Source of the DNA: Blastocystis sp. Blastoise
Taxonomy: Eukaryota; Sar; Bigyra; Opalinata; Blastocystidae
NCBI GenBank assembly: GCA_039096225.1
Contig: JBBPEB010000032.1
Span: forward strand, 186,001 to 250,000
Direction of reading: 5' to 3'
DNA length: 64,000 nucleotides
Shown here: piece after piece, positions 55,783 to 64,000 of the stretch
Layout of the letters: each line of letters starts with the position of its first letter
Numbering within the stretch: the stretch's first letter is position 1
Made by a program: the position numbers and the translations under genes
Notes under the pieces: model-generated
Databases searched by the model: none
Told to the model about the DNA's origin: nothing
Seen by the model: the letters and a program-made list of their open reading frames with translations, nothing else

Positions 55783-56449
55783 ATGGCTGATTATTCTGGT
55801 TACCTAGAAGCTTTGAAACTTGTCCGTGAGTTACATTTCGATCCTAATCGACATGTATCAACAGAATTGTACCAAATGGAGTCTGACAAACTTGCTCATA
55901 TCAATACTTGTTTTATAAGTATTTTTTCAGTTATTTTTTGTTTTCGTTATTTTATGACTTGTTTGAAATAATTCATTATTAATTTAATATTAAATAATTA
56001 TATCTACTTTTTATAAGTACCAATACTCACAAAGAAAGATTTCTTGTATTAAAATCTGACTTTTATGTTGATAACAAAGGTGTTCAATATATTGTCAAAC
56101 TTATTCTTATGTTAAAAGAAGATTATCCTAAATCTTATCCTTACATTCAACTTGATACTTTTCAAGATTGTTTAATAGTTAATCCTGCTGCTTCTTATAT
56201 ATTACCGAACAAGTGTATTTTCAATAATCTCTTGAAAAACTGGACTACTGTATACTTTTTTATTATATATTTTTTATTATATATATATATATATATTTTT
56301 ATTTATATTTTATCATATTTTTATTTATTATAATATTTATTATATATATATATATATATTAATATTTATTATTATACAGAGTATCTCTCTTTGTGAGGCA
56401 CTTGCTTCTGTTCGCGACAATTTCTTAGCTGCTTATCCTCTTGTGTATA

Positions 56450-56487
<38 letters not shown>

Positions 56488-57187
56488 GTAATATAATTCA
56501 TACTATATATATATATAGTACATCTCCTTATAGTTCATCCAATACATCTCCTTCTCAACCTACCCCTGTAGTCCCAACACCACAACCCGTACAACCCGTA
56601 CAACCCGTACAACCCGTACAACCTGCGGGTAACTACTACAAGACCGTCAGTCCTCCCTCCATGCAATACCCGCCAACCAGCTCCATGCGTCAGAATGAAG
56701 ATCCCTCACTGATTCAACTTATTAACAAGGAGTGTGAACTCGATGAATCCAATGGTATTTATTATTATGTTTATTATTATGTTTATTATGTTTATTATGC
56801 TTATTATTATTATTATGTTTATTATGTTTATTATGCTTCTTATTATTTCATTTCTATAGCTATTCCCTACATTCCTATTCAAGATCTTCAATTCGGTAAT
56901 ATGATTGGACAAGGAAGTTACGCTACTGTTTATGATGGTAAGTATCAGATATATCGTGTTGCCTTAAAAGAAATTCGTGGTAGTAGTAGCAGTAAACAGA
57001 AGCAATCTCTTCTTCGAGAAATTACTATTATGTACAAATGTGCACACCCCTACGTCATCAAGTTATTTGGTATTAGTGAACGTAGGAAAAACACTATTAT
57101 TGTCCTTGAAAAAGCAGAGTATTGTTTAACTGACCTTCTTCAAGCTAAGAGAGAAACGTATAATTCTATTTATTATATTATTTATTA

Positions 57188-57218
<31 letters not shown>

Positions 57219-57370
57219 GCATATGTTCTATATCTATATATATATAGCCTTCCTATGAATTACCGTCTTGGCTGGTCACTTCAAATCGCTATCGCTATCG
57301 CTTCTCTTCATAACTTCGGATTTATTCATAGAGATATCAAAGTATATATATATATCATTTATTATTATTA

Positions 57371-57426
<56 letters not shown>

Positions 57427-57599
57427 TTATTATTATTATTATTATTTTATTATTATTATTATTATATAGACTGAAAATATTCTGTTAGTGAAAGGTACAT
57501 GTAAATTGGCCGATTTCGGTTTAGCACGTCAAGAAGATAGCGATATTCGAATGACTTATTGCGGTACTCCTGCTGGGTATATATATATATATATATATA

Positions 57600-57691
<92 letters not shown>

Positions 57692-58111
57692 TTAGTATGC
57701 CTCCGGAACTTATTTTAAACCAAAAATATGATAATAAAGTTGATGTCTACAGTTATGCTATGGTTCTCTATGAAATCTTTACTCGTCAATTACCTTATGA
57801 TGATATTGTAGGTGATGAACCTTGGGACAGAGTATATATATATATATACATATATTATACATATATTATACATATATTATACATATATTATACATATATA
57901 TACTATTTCTTACCTATTATATAGTTTAAGATCCGTATTAGTCGAGAGAATCTTCGTCCTACTATTACCGATGCTATTCCTGCAGAAATTAAGACTCTTA
58001 TGATTGAATGCTGGGATACAAATCCCGCCAAACGTCCCTCTATGAATGAAATCGTTACTCGTCTTCAAGGAATGACGAACGTCGTTAATTCATGGAAACT
58101 CAAAAATTAAA
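55783..58111 (+). CDS. UEV (TSG101-like) domain fused to a protein kinase
   Basis: Start ATG 55783. The first module, MADYSGYLEALKLVRELHFD then RFLVLKSDFYVDNKGVQYIV, KLILMLKEDYPKSYPYIQLD and LLKNWTT...LCEALASVRDNFLAAYP, follows the UEV fold of TSG101: helix, two strands with a V-x-x-K-G-x-x-Y turn, a hydrophobic strand ending in Y-P-x-x-x-P, W near the end and a C-terminal helix. No catalytic Cys, as in UEVs. A Pro-rich linker contains four Val-Gln-Pro repeats. The kinase domain has LQFGNMIGQGSYATVYDGKY, YRVALKEIRG, GFIHRDIKTENILL, LADFGLARQED, MTYCGTPAG-MPPE, VDVYSYAMVLYEIFTRQLPY and ECWDTNPAKRPSMNEIVTRL. E-C-W and the K-R-P-S end point to the TKL/tyrosine-kinase-like group, with a Ser/Thr-type loop. 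At least nine exons; several introns are microsatellites. Stop 58109-58111. Confidence 0.85.
57364..57472. repeat. (TTA)n in kinase intron
   Basis: TTA array interrupted by TTTTA, filling the intron between the HRD and DFG exons. Confidence 0.93.
57580..57692. repeat. (TA)n-(TTA)n in kinase intron
   Basis: TA run followed by about 29 TTA units, directly after the donor in the activation-segment exon of the UEV-kinase gene. Confidence 0.95.
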
Positions 58112-58577
58112 AGAAATTATTTATATATGTAATGAATTATTCTTCTATTTTTTCAATAATTCTATTTTTTATTTTTTTTTTTGCATTAAAAAAAAATAAT
58201 ATAAATATTTTTGCTTATGGTTTTCTTTCAACATATTTATATAGCCTTATTATATACATATATGTATCTATATTTCTCTTTTTATGTACCCTTTGTTATT
58301 GTTTTTGTATTGTATAGAATTATACAATTTCAATTTTTATTATTTCATTATTGTTTCTTTTGTATCTTCTAAGGTTGGTTTTGTAATTCTTATTTTTCAA
58401 TTTATATATGTTATTTTCATATATATATTTCTTAATTTCTTTAATAATACAATTTCTATGTTTCTTTCAATATACTTGATCATCAGTTGTTTATTCTGAA
58501 CGAATAATTTTTATTACACTCTCTTTATAAATTAATTCAAAAATTTATTTAATTTTTAAAAAAATTATGAAAAAATG
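58112..58577. other. Spacer after UEV-kinase gene
   Basis: T-rich 3' flank; no conserved ORF. Confidence 0.55.
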
Positions 58578-58649
58578 AGGCTCTACCGAGATTTGAACTC
58601 GGATCGCTGGATTCAAAGTCCAACGTGCTAACCATTACACCATAGTGCC
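58578..58649 (-). tRNA. tRNA-Gln (TTG)
   Basis: Anticodon stem TTGGA/TCCAG holds loop CTTTGAA (anticodon TTG). The D arm GGTGTAATGGTTAGCAC and T arm CCGAG-TTCAAAT-CTCGG are typical of eukaryotic tRNA-Gln. The acceptor GGCACTA pairs with TAGAGCC except for an A-A mismatch at position 4-69. Discriminator U73 is usual for Gln. Confidence 0.94.
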
Positions 58650-59422
58650 AATTGAAATATTTTTTCTTATTTTATTATTATAACAGTTTTGTATCTAGAC
58701 TAACAGAAAAAAAAGAATTTGAGATATTTAAAAATACATTATAGTTAATGTAGTTTGATTGATTAATTTCATACCAATCGTAAATAGTAAAGAAATTACA
58801 TAAGATTTACCCAAAGAATATATTAATCATTCTTACAATCCTTTTTCAATTCATTATACATTACACATATTCTCTTTAATTAAATTCACAGGTTCAAAAT
58901 ATTCAGTTCCCAACAAAAAGAGAATAATTTACTCTCATTTTTTCATCAATTTGTAAGTAATTATATCCTATTTATGAAGTATGTACATGCTTAGTATATA
59001 TATTTATTGTAGTATAGTTAATACTCTATTGCATTTTGCAATGATATATATATATTATATGAAATGAATGATTTTTAGTTATTTCAACTAAGGAGTAACT
59101 AATCAATATAACTTTCAACAAATAGATATACAATAACAATAGACTAATAACTTTATAATTCTCATGGCTAAACATTTATAATATCTACTATGCCATTAAA
59201 GTAAAAATTGAAACATCAAACAAAACAATTCCTTTTTAAAGTATAGATATAATAGCATATATTAGTACACAACTATGAAACAAATACTAAATAAAAATAG
59301 TAAATGATATAATAATATCAAAAGAGAAAATGATAAATAATGTGAGAATATTCAAGAGAGAGATTGAGAATCAATTATAATATATATATGAAGAATAAAA
59401 TTCTTATATTTATATATTATAT
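58650..59422. other. Spacer between tRNA-Gln and aspartate aminotransferase
   Basis: AT-rich; no feature seen beyond simple TA runs. Confidence 0.55.
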
Positions 59423-60870
59423 TTATTCAGAATCTTTAGTAACTTCATGGAAAGCCATAGCAATGTATTCAACATTATGAGTATTGACACCAGCCATAGA
59501 AATACGACCATTATCAGTTAAATAAATATGATATTCACTTCTGACTTTAAGAACTTGTTCCTTAGTAAGACCAGTGAAAGCAAACATACCAATTTGAGAA
59601 GTAATATGAGACCAATCTTTCTTAGAACCATTCTTCTTTAAGTTTTCAACAAGAAGAGTTCTCATAGAAATAATACGAGAAGCCATTTCACCACATTCTT
59701 TATACCATTGAGCTTTAAGTTCAGGATCACCTAAAACAGTTTGGACAATACGAGCACCATAAAGTGGAGGATTAGACCATAAAGTACGAGCAACAATCTT
59801 CATTTGAGAAGTAACCTTCTTCTTTTCTTCAGCAGAAGCACATACAATAGAAGCAGCACCACATCTTTCTCCATATAAACCGAAGTTCTTAGCAAAAGAT
59901 TGAGCAAGGCAAATATGATGACCTTGAGAAACAAAATAACGAATAGCCCAAGCATCACCTTCCATATTACCAGAAGCAAATCCTTGATAAGCACAATCAA
60001 AAACAATATAATGTTTTCTAGCTTTAATAGCATCAGATATCTTTATCCAATCTTCATGGCTAGGATCAACACCTATAAAAAAATATTATATATTATTATT
60101 TTTTATATATTAATAAAAATAATATATATATAAAATTTTAAAAAAATAATAATAAAATAATAAAATAAAAATAAATAAAAATAAATAATAATAATATCAT
60201 ACCAGTAGGATTATGAGCACAAGCATGGAATAAGAAAGCAGAATTATCAGGAGCTTCAGCAATACTCTTTAAAATAGAATCAAGATCTAATTTTTGAGTC
60301 TTAGGATCAAGATATTGATAAGTAGGAGTTTCTAAACCGGCAGCCTTGAAAACACCAAAGTGATTAGGCCAAGTAGGAAGAGGAAGATAAATCTTATCAA
60401 AAATATGATTGTGATAGAAGAAATCACCAAGAAGACGGAGAGAACCAGTACCAGAAAGAGCTTGGCAAACAGCAATTCTACCTTCCTTAACAGCAGGAGA
60501 TTCTTCACCATAAGCAAAAGCTACAGCTAATCTATCGAAATCTGGAAGACCATCAATAGGAGGATATTCATGATCCATCTTACCAGCAATTCTCTTCTCA
60601 GCTTCTAATACACAAGGAAGAATAACAGGTTTACCATTATCATCTCTGTAAGCACCAACACCAAGAGAAATCTTTCTAGGATCAGTATCAGCCTTATATT
60701 GTTCATTAAGACCAAGAATGGCATCCGGAGGAGCTTGAGTAATCTATTAAAAATTAATTAAAAACGAGATCACACTTTACATACCATAGACCATTCACCA
60801 GGATTTACAGTAGATTCAGTTGCAGACACTAAAATGATTAGTACATGATACTGATATACACATAAATACT
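59423..60870 (-). CDS. Aspartate aminotransferase
   Basis: A PLP enzyme interconverting aspartate and oxaloacetate with 2-oxoglutarate and glutamate. Four coding segments: the start region (SATESTVNPGEWSM, 60784-60828), then APPDAILGLNEQYKADTD, RKISLGVGAYRDDNGKPVIL, GLPDFDRLAVAFAYGE, LSGTGSLRLLGDFFY, PTWPNHFGVFKAAG and FLFHACAHNPTG, then VDPSHEDWIKISDAIKAR with FDCAYQGFASG and the PLP-lysine motif SFAKNFGLYGERCGA, ending SMAGVNTHNVEYIAMAFHEV. Strong match to class I subgroup 1-alpha. No transit peptide, so probably cytosolic. The most plausible start codon is split by an intron: A at 60870 joined to TG at 60828. Otherwise the first exon lies further upstream. Introns at about 60741-60783 and 60077-60200. 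Confidence 0.93.
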
Positions 60871-61962
60871 TTTCTATTATAATATTCAATTATTTAAATA
60901 AAAGAGAAATTATTTATGGCAACGTCTAATCTTTTTTTCTATTAATCGAAAAGAAAAATAGCCGAATCCTAAAGTATTATATGATTCGATTCGTCCCTAA
61001 ATAATCTTCAAGTATAACAATTTCCCCTAGGGAAACAAAACCGTAATTAAGATGAATATTTTTGAATCGGACCTATATTCGTCATGACGTTAAGAAGTCT
61101 TGACTGAAAGAACAAATAGGGTGTTATGTGACTCCTGGAGCGTCAACATGAAGATGATATCCTCGTCATTATTTAAAAAACCTTTAGTCTTGTGGTAAAA
61201 CTGGAAGAGTTTACAAATAACCAAACATTTCTTTATTCTTTTGTATTTTCTATTACATTAAATATTCGATGATGTGTTCTGTAATAAGAATCGGGTTCTA
61301 GGGGGTTGTTGTTGAATTCTCTAAGAATAAATTAGGGAACATACCACCATTTCATTACTTTTTATATCTCCAGTAGAACTTGTATTATATTTATTCTAAT
61401 ATTACATTAATATGCTCTTTAAAATTTGATGTAATGGATGCTTCTAAATTCTTTATTCTAATCATGATTAATAATAAACAAGAATAACTCCATAATTGCC
61501 GTAATATATAAATTATGAATCATTTAGTGGGTTGTAAAATCATAGTTGCATATGAAAACAAAAGTGAATTCACATCGTTTGGAGTTATTATCAAAAGAGA
61601 ACTTTGACAAAACTATTGTTTCCTTTCATTTAAAACCATTTTTCATGGATAAGAAAATACTTCCTTTTTTTTATCATACAAATAAAAACTTATCATTGAT
61701 TTATGAATACTACATACTGATACGATGTCTTAACGTGCCATGTGCTCAAACATATAAATAATAAATATCTATATAAATACAAAACAATATTTTAATATAT
61801 TAAAAATCCTATTTTAAAGATCTACTTAAAACTTATAAAGTTAAAAACCTATAAATTTTTTCTATCCTTTGTTTACTTTTTTCTTTAATAAATATATTCT
61901 TTATTGAAAATATCCAGATTTATCTTATATATATTTAGTGTGTGTATTTCTTACAAGTGAAT
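60871..61962. other. 1.1-kb divergent intergenic region
   Basis: Presumed promoters of the aminotransferase (minus) and the first acetyltransferase (plus). A slightly GC-richer stretch spans 60900-61160. The frame at 61546-61761 has no convincing protein character, though it is less biased than most chance frames. Confidence 0.5.
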
Positions 61963-62430
61963 ATGAGTCAATTACAATTAAAAGAAGAAATACAATTTCA
62001 TCATTATCAAGAAACAGATCTTGAAGGTGCTGCTAAAGCATTTCAAAAAGCATTTTCAGCAGCTCCTTGGAGTGAAGAATGGCCTGATTTGAAATATGTT
62101 GAACGATACCTACATCAGTATGTTGAAGAACCTAGATTTCTCGGATACATTGGTATCTATAAAGGTCAAGTTATATGTGGATGCTTTGCTACTATTCATT
62201 TATGGCCTACTGGAGATGAATGTATTATTCAAGAGCTTTTTGTAGATCCTTCGTTTCATAGTCAAGGTTTTGGATCTAAATTTATCACTTACATTAAAGA
62301 AGAGGTTAAGAAAACTGGAATTAATTGTATTAATTTATTAACAAAGCGTGGTTTCCCTGCTGAATTCTTCTATCAAAAGAATGGCTTTTCTGATTTCGAT
62401 CCTTGGATTTATGTTCGTTCTGAATTCTAA
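61963..62430 (+). CDS. GNAT-family N-acetyltransferase, copy 1
   Basis: A single exon of 155 residues from ATG 61963 (MSQLQLKEEIQFHHYQETDL). Family marks: AAKAFQKAFSAAPWSEEW at the N-terminus and the acetyl-CoA site QELFVDPSFHSQGFGSKFIT (the R/Q-x-x-G-x-G/A loop as HSQGFGSK), followed by YIKEEVKKTGINCINLLTKR and FPAEFFYQKNGFSDFDPWIY, which matches the F-Y-x-x-x-G-F end of GNAT enzymes. The general form resembles small bacterial acetyltransferases of the aminoglycoside or amino-acid type, but the substrate is not deducible. A Met at 61942 would add seven residues. Paralogous to the next gene; no introns in either. Confidence 0.88.
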   Translation: MSQLQLKEEIQFHHYQETDLEGAAKAFQKAFSAAPWSEEWPDLKYVERYLHQYVEEPRFLGYIGIYKGQVICGCFATIHLWPTGDECIIQELFVDPSFHSQGFGSKFITYIKEEVKKTGINCINLLTKRGFPAEFFYQKNGFSDFDPWIYVRSEF

Positions 62431-63184
62431 GTTCGTAAACTATTGATTATAATGTTATATTTATGTAACTCTTCTCAATTAGTTTTGTTTCAGTATTTAA
62501 AATGAAAAGTTATTTTATTTTCATATTCAATACCTGCGAAAAGAATCAATTAGTCTATCTAATGAAAACAAATCTAATCTAACATACGTAATCATTCGTA
62601 TGCTTATAATGTGATCAAGTCTCTTGAAATATATCTCTTCAGGTATATATTGTTTTAGGTAGAACGTCATTAGTATGACAGTATATTATTTTGTATATAT
62701 AGATCCTCAAATATTAAAACACAATATCTTTGGAAGAAAAGACGTTTTTAGTAAATAAAACACTAGTTTCGGTTTTTTCCTTGATAAATAAAAAGGTTTC
62801 TCTGTAGAACTGGGTGCTTTTTTTATAGGAATTTTTCAAGTCGCCTCAAATTCGTCTTCTTTATCCAATCAAAGAATAATAAAGTATATCATCTACTAAA
62901 GCAGTTGATATTTATTCGTTGTATTTGAAGAAATGAAAATGACGCAGGTTGACATGACTATCAAAGCGGAAATATCGATGCGACTCTACTAGTGTCTTCT
63001 ATTGAATATCCATTCAATATATACAGTCAAATTTCTTCAATAATGACGCAGTTTCTCCATTGAACAGAAAGAGGAGTCAACTAAAAACATTAATAAAAAA
63101 GGATCTTTCATATATTTTATTTATACTGTTTTTCAGTTATTTCAATTATTTCTATTAAAAAAATTATTTCTAAATTAAAGAATC
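62431..63184. other. Spacer between the two GNAT genes
   Basis: About 750 bp, AT-rich, no ORF of note. Presumably the 3' end of copy 1 and the promoter of copy 2. Confidence 0.55.
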
Positions 63185-63652
63185 ATGTTCGGTCTTATTA
63201 ATTATGAAGAAGTCCATTATAGAGAAATGAAAATGAGTGATGTTCAATATGCTTGTGATCCATATGTTGAAGCATTTGATCAGGAACCATGGTGCGAAGG
63301 ATGGGAAGGTACAAAAGGTCCTCAAGCTTTTATGAGCTCTCTTATGTTTATTCCTCGCTTTCTTGGATATGTATGTACATACGAAGATAGACCTATTGGA
63401 TGGTGTTTCGGTTGGATATTCGAATTGGGAAAGACAAGTGTATATCATGTTGAACTATTCTTCCTTGCTCCTGAAACAAGAGGAGGTGGTATTGGTTCTA
63501 AATTCATGAATTATATTAAAAGAATGTCGAAGAAAGATGGAGCTGATGAAATATCATTATGGACGCGACGATCTTGTCCATGCTTCCGTTTTTATCTACG
63601 TAATGAATTTACTGCTTCCGAAGATTGGGTCGAATGCTCTTGTAAATTGTAA
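63185..63652 (+). CDS. GNAT-family N-acetyltransferase, copy 2
   Basis: A single exon of 155 residues from ATG 63185, the same length as copy 1. It shares the plan of copy 1: ACDPYVEAFDQEPWCEGWEG, PRFLGYVCTYEDRPIGWCFG, HVELFFLAPETRGGGIGSKF (acetyl-CoA loop TRGGGIGSK, more canonical than in copy 1), MNYIKRMSKKDGADEISLWT and a final C-F-R-F-Y-L-R-N-E-F. The R-F-L-G-Y and G-S-K-F-x-x-Y-I-K words are common to both, so they are tandem paralogues that have diverged well beyond recent duplication. The substrate is unknown. Confidence 0.88.
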   Translation: MFGLINYEEVHYREMKMSDVQYACDPYVEAFDQEPWCEGWEGTKGPQAFMSSLMFIPRFLGYVCTYEDRPIGWCFGWIFELGKTSVYHVELFFLAPETRGGGIGSKFMNYIKRMSKKDGADEISLWTRRSCPCFRFYLRNEFTASEDWVECSCKL

Positions 63653-64000
63653 TTTTAGCAATATTTGTATTTTATTATTGATTCCTATATTATAATATCC
63701 TCACCTATTTTCTCTTTTGTTTGCTTATTTCTTTGATTAAAGCTCATTTAAAATTTATTTTGCTTTTTTCTTATTATTATTTTGTTTCAATATTAAAGAT
63801 TTATATTACTGGTATTCAAACTTAGTAATAAATATCTTGATGCTTGCTTTTCTCTGTAATTGTTTATTCCGCCTTATAAATTGTTATTCATTATAATTTG
63901 CTGTCATTAAATCTAGTTTTTTGTTTTATTTTTAAAGATATGGGCATCTCAGACATAGAAATAATTTGTATATGTCCATTTTTGGATGTAGATAATATTA
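63653..64000. other. 3' flank to window edge
   Basis: T-rich 3' flank; nothing further identified. Confidence 0.5.

Noticed and set aside
56706-56912. Ile/Asn-rich minus-strand frame
   Set aside because: Antisense of an intronic TTATTATG repeat in the UEV-kinase gene.
59900-60133. Plus-strand frame opposite the aspartate aminotransferase
   Set aside because: Antisense shadow of a clear enzyme exon.
61546-61761. 71-codon frame in the upstream region of the acetyltransferase
   Set aside because: Moderately protein-like but short, unsupported and without recognisable motifs; left unannotated.

Overview
The window is nuclear DNA of a very AT-rich unicellular eukaryote. The signs are genes split by many short GT-AG introns, eukaryote-type tRNA genes with no encoded CCA, and a gene set that includes an oligosaccharyltransferase subunit, RER1, UTP15, a BET-type bromodomain protein, Myb repeats, GT49 glycosyltransferase and TLDc domains. 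A pyruvate dehydrogenase E2 with an apparent mitochondrial presequence suggests a respiring mitochondrion, which argues against anaerobic fungi and similar hydrogenosomal lineages. TAA and TAG act as ordinary stops, so the standard code fits. The lineage cannot be fixed from the sequence; kinases, BTB, TLDc and LRR proteins would suit an amoebozoan or an early opisthokont relative.

Layout: 69-877 (+) end of a LARGE/B4GAT1-type GT49 glycosyltransferase; 1559-2688 (+) small divergent kinase; 2829-4958 (+) Ser/Pro/Asn-rich orphan; 5410-7132 (-) OST3/OST6; 7907-10041 (+) sugar-transporter-like MFS protein; 10793-12321 (-) bromodomain plus ET-like protein, divergent from a small ORF at 12498; 13209-13911 (-) RER1; 14569-16181 (+) PTH2 peptidyl-tRNA hydrolase; 17007-19665 (-) kinase; 21087-23229 (+) Myb-repeat protein; a 3.8 kb gene-poor stretch; 27041-30854 (+) BTB/T1-like plus leucine-rich protein; 31106-34870 a rearranged hAT transposon; 35238-35309 (-) tRNA-Cys; 36024-37684 (+) PDH E2; 38019-39825 (-) BTB-like/TLDc protein; 40489-42365 (-) UTP15; 42725-44282 (+) Ser-rich coiled-coil orphan; 44995-45828 (-) intronless multipass membrane protein; 45874-45945 (-) tRNA-Pro; 47034-54660 (-) giant cell-surface receptor-like protein; 55783-58111 (+) UEV domain fused to a kinase; 58578-58649 (-) tRNA-Gln; 59423-60870 (-) aspartate aminotransferase; two intronless GNAT acetyltransferases at 61963 and 63185 (+).

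Neighbouring genes are functionally unrelated and there are no operons. Several sit in the secretory route (GT49 enzyme, OST3/6, RER1, surface receptor), others in ribosome biogenesis and translation (UTP15, PTH2, tRNAs), signalling (three kinases) and metabolism (E2, aspartate aminotransferase).

The observations I rate highest are the UEV-kinase fusion, the rearranged hAT element whose transposase halves face opposite ways inside long inverted repeats, and two GC-rich exonic words (TTCCCGCGGTTAT-like and CCCGCCA) that recur in different reading frames and on both strands of otherwise AT-rich DNA. Intron edges were placed by eye from GTATAT...TATAG signals and frame continuity, so exon limits are approximate unless stated.
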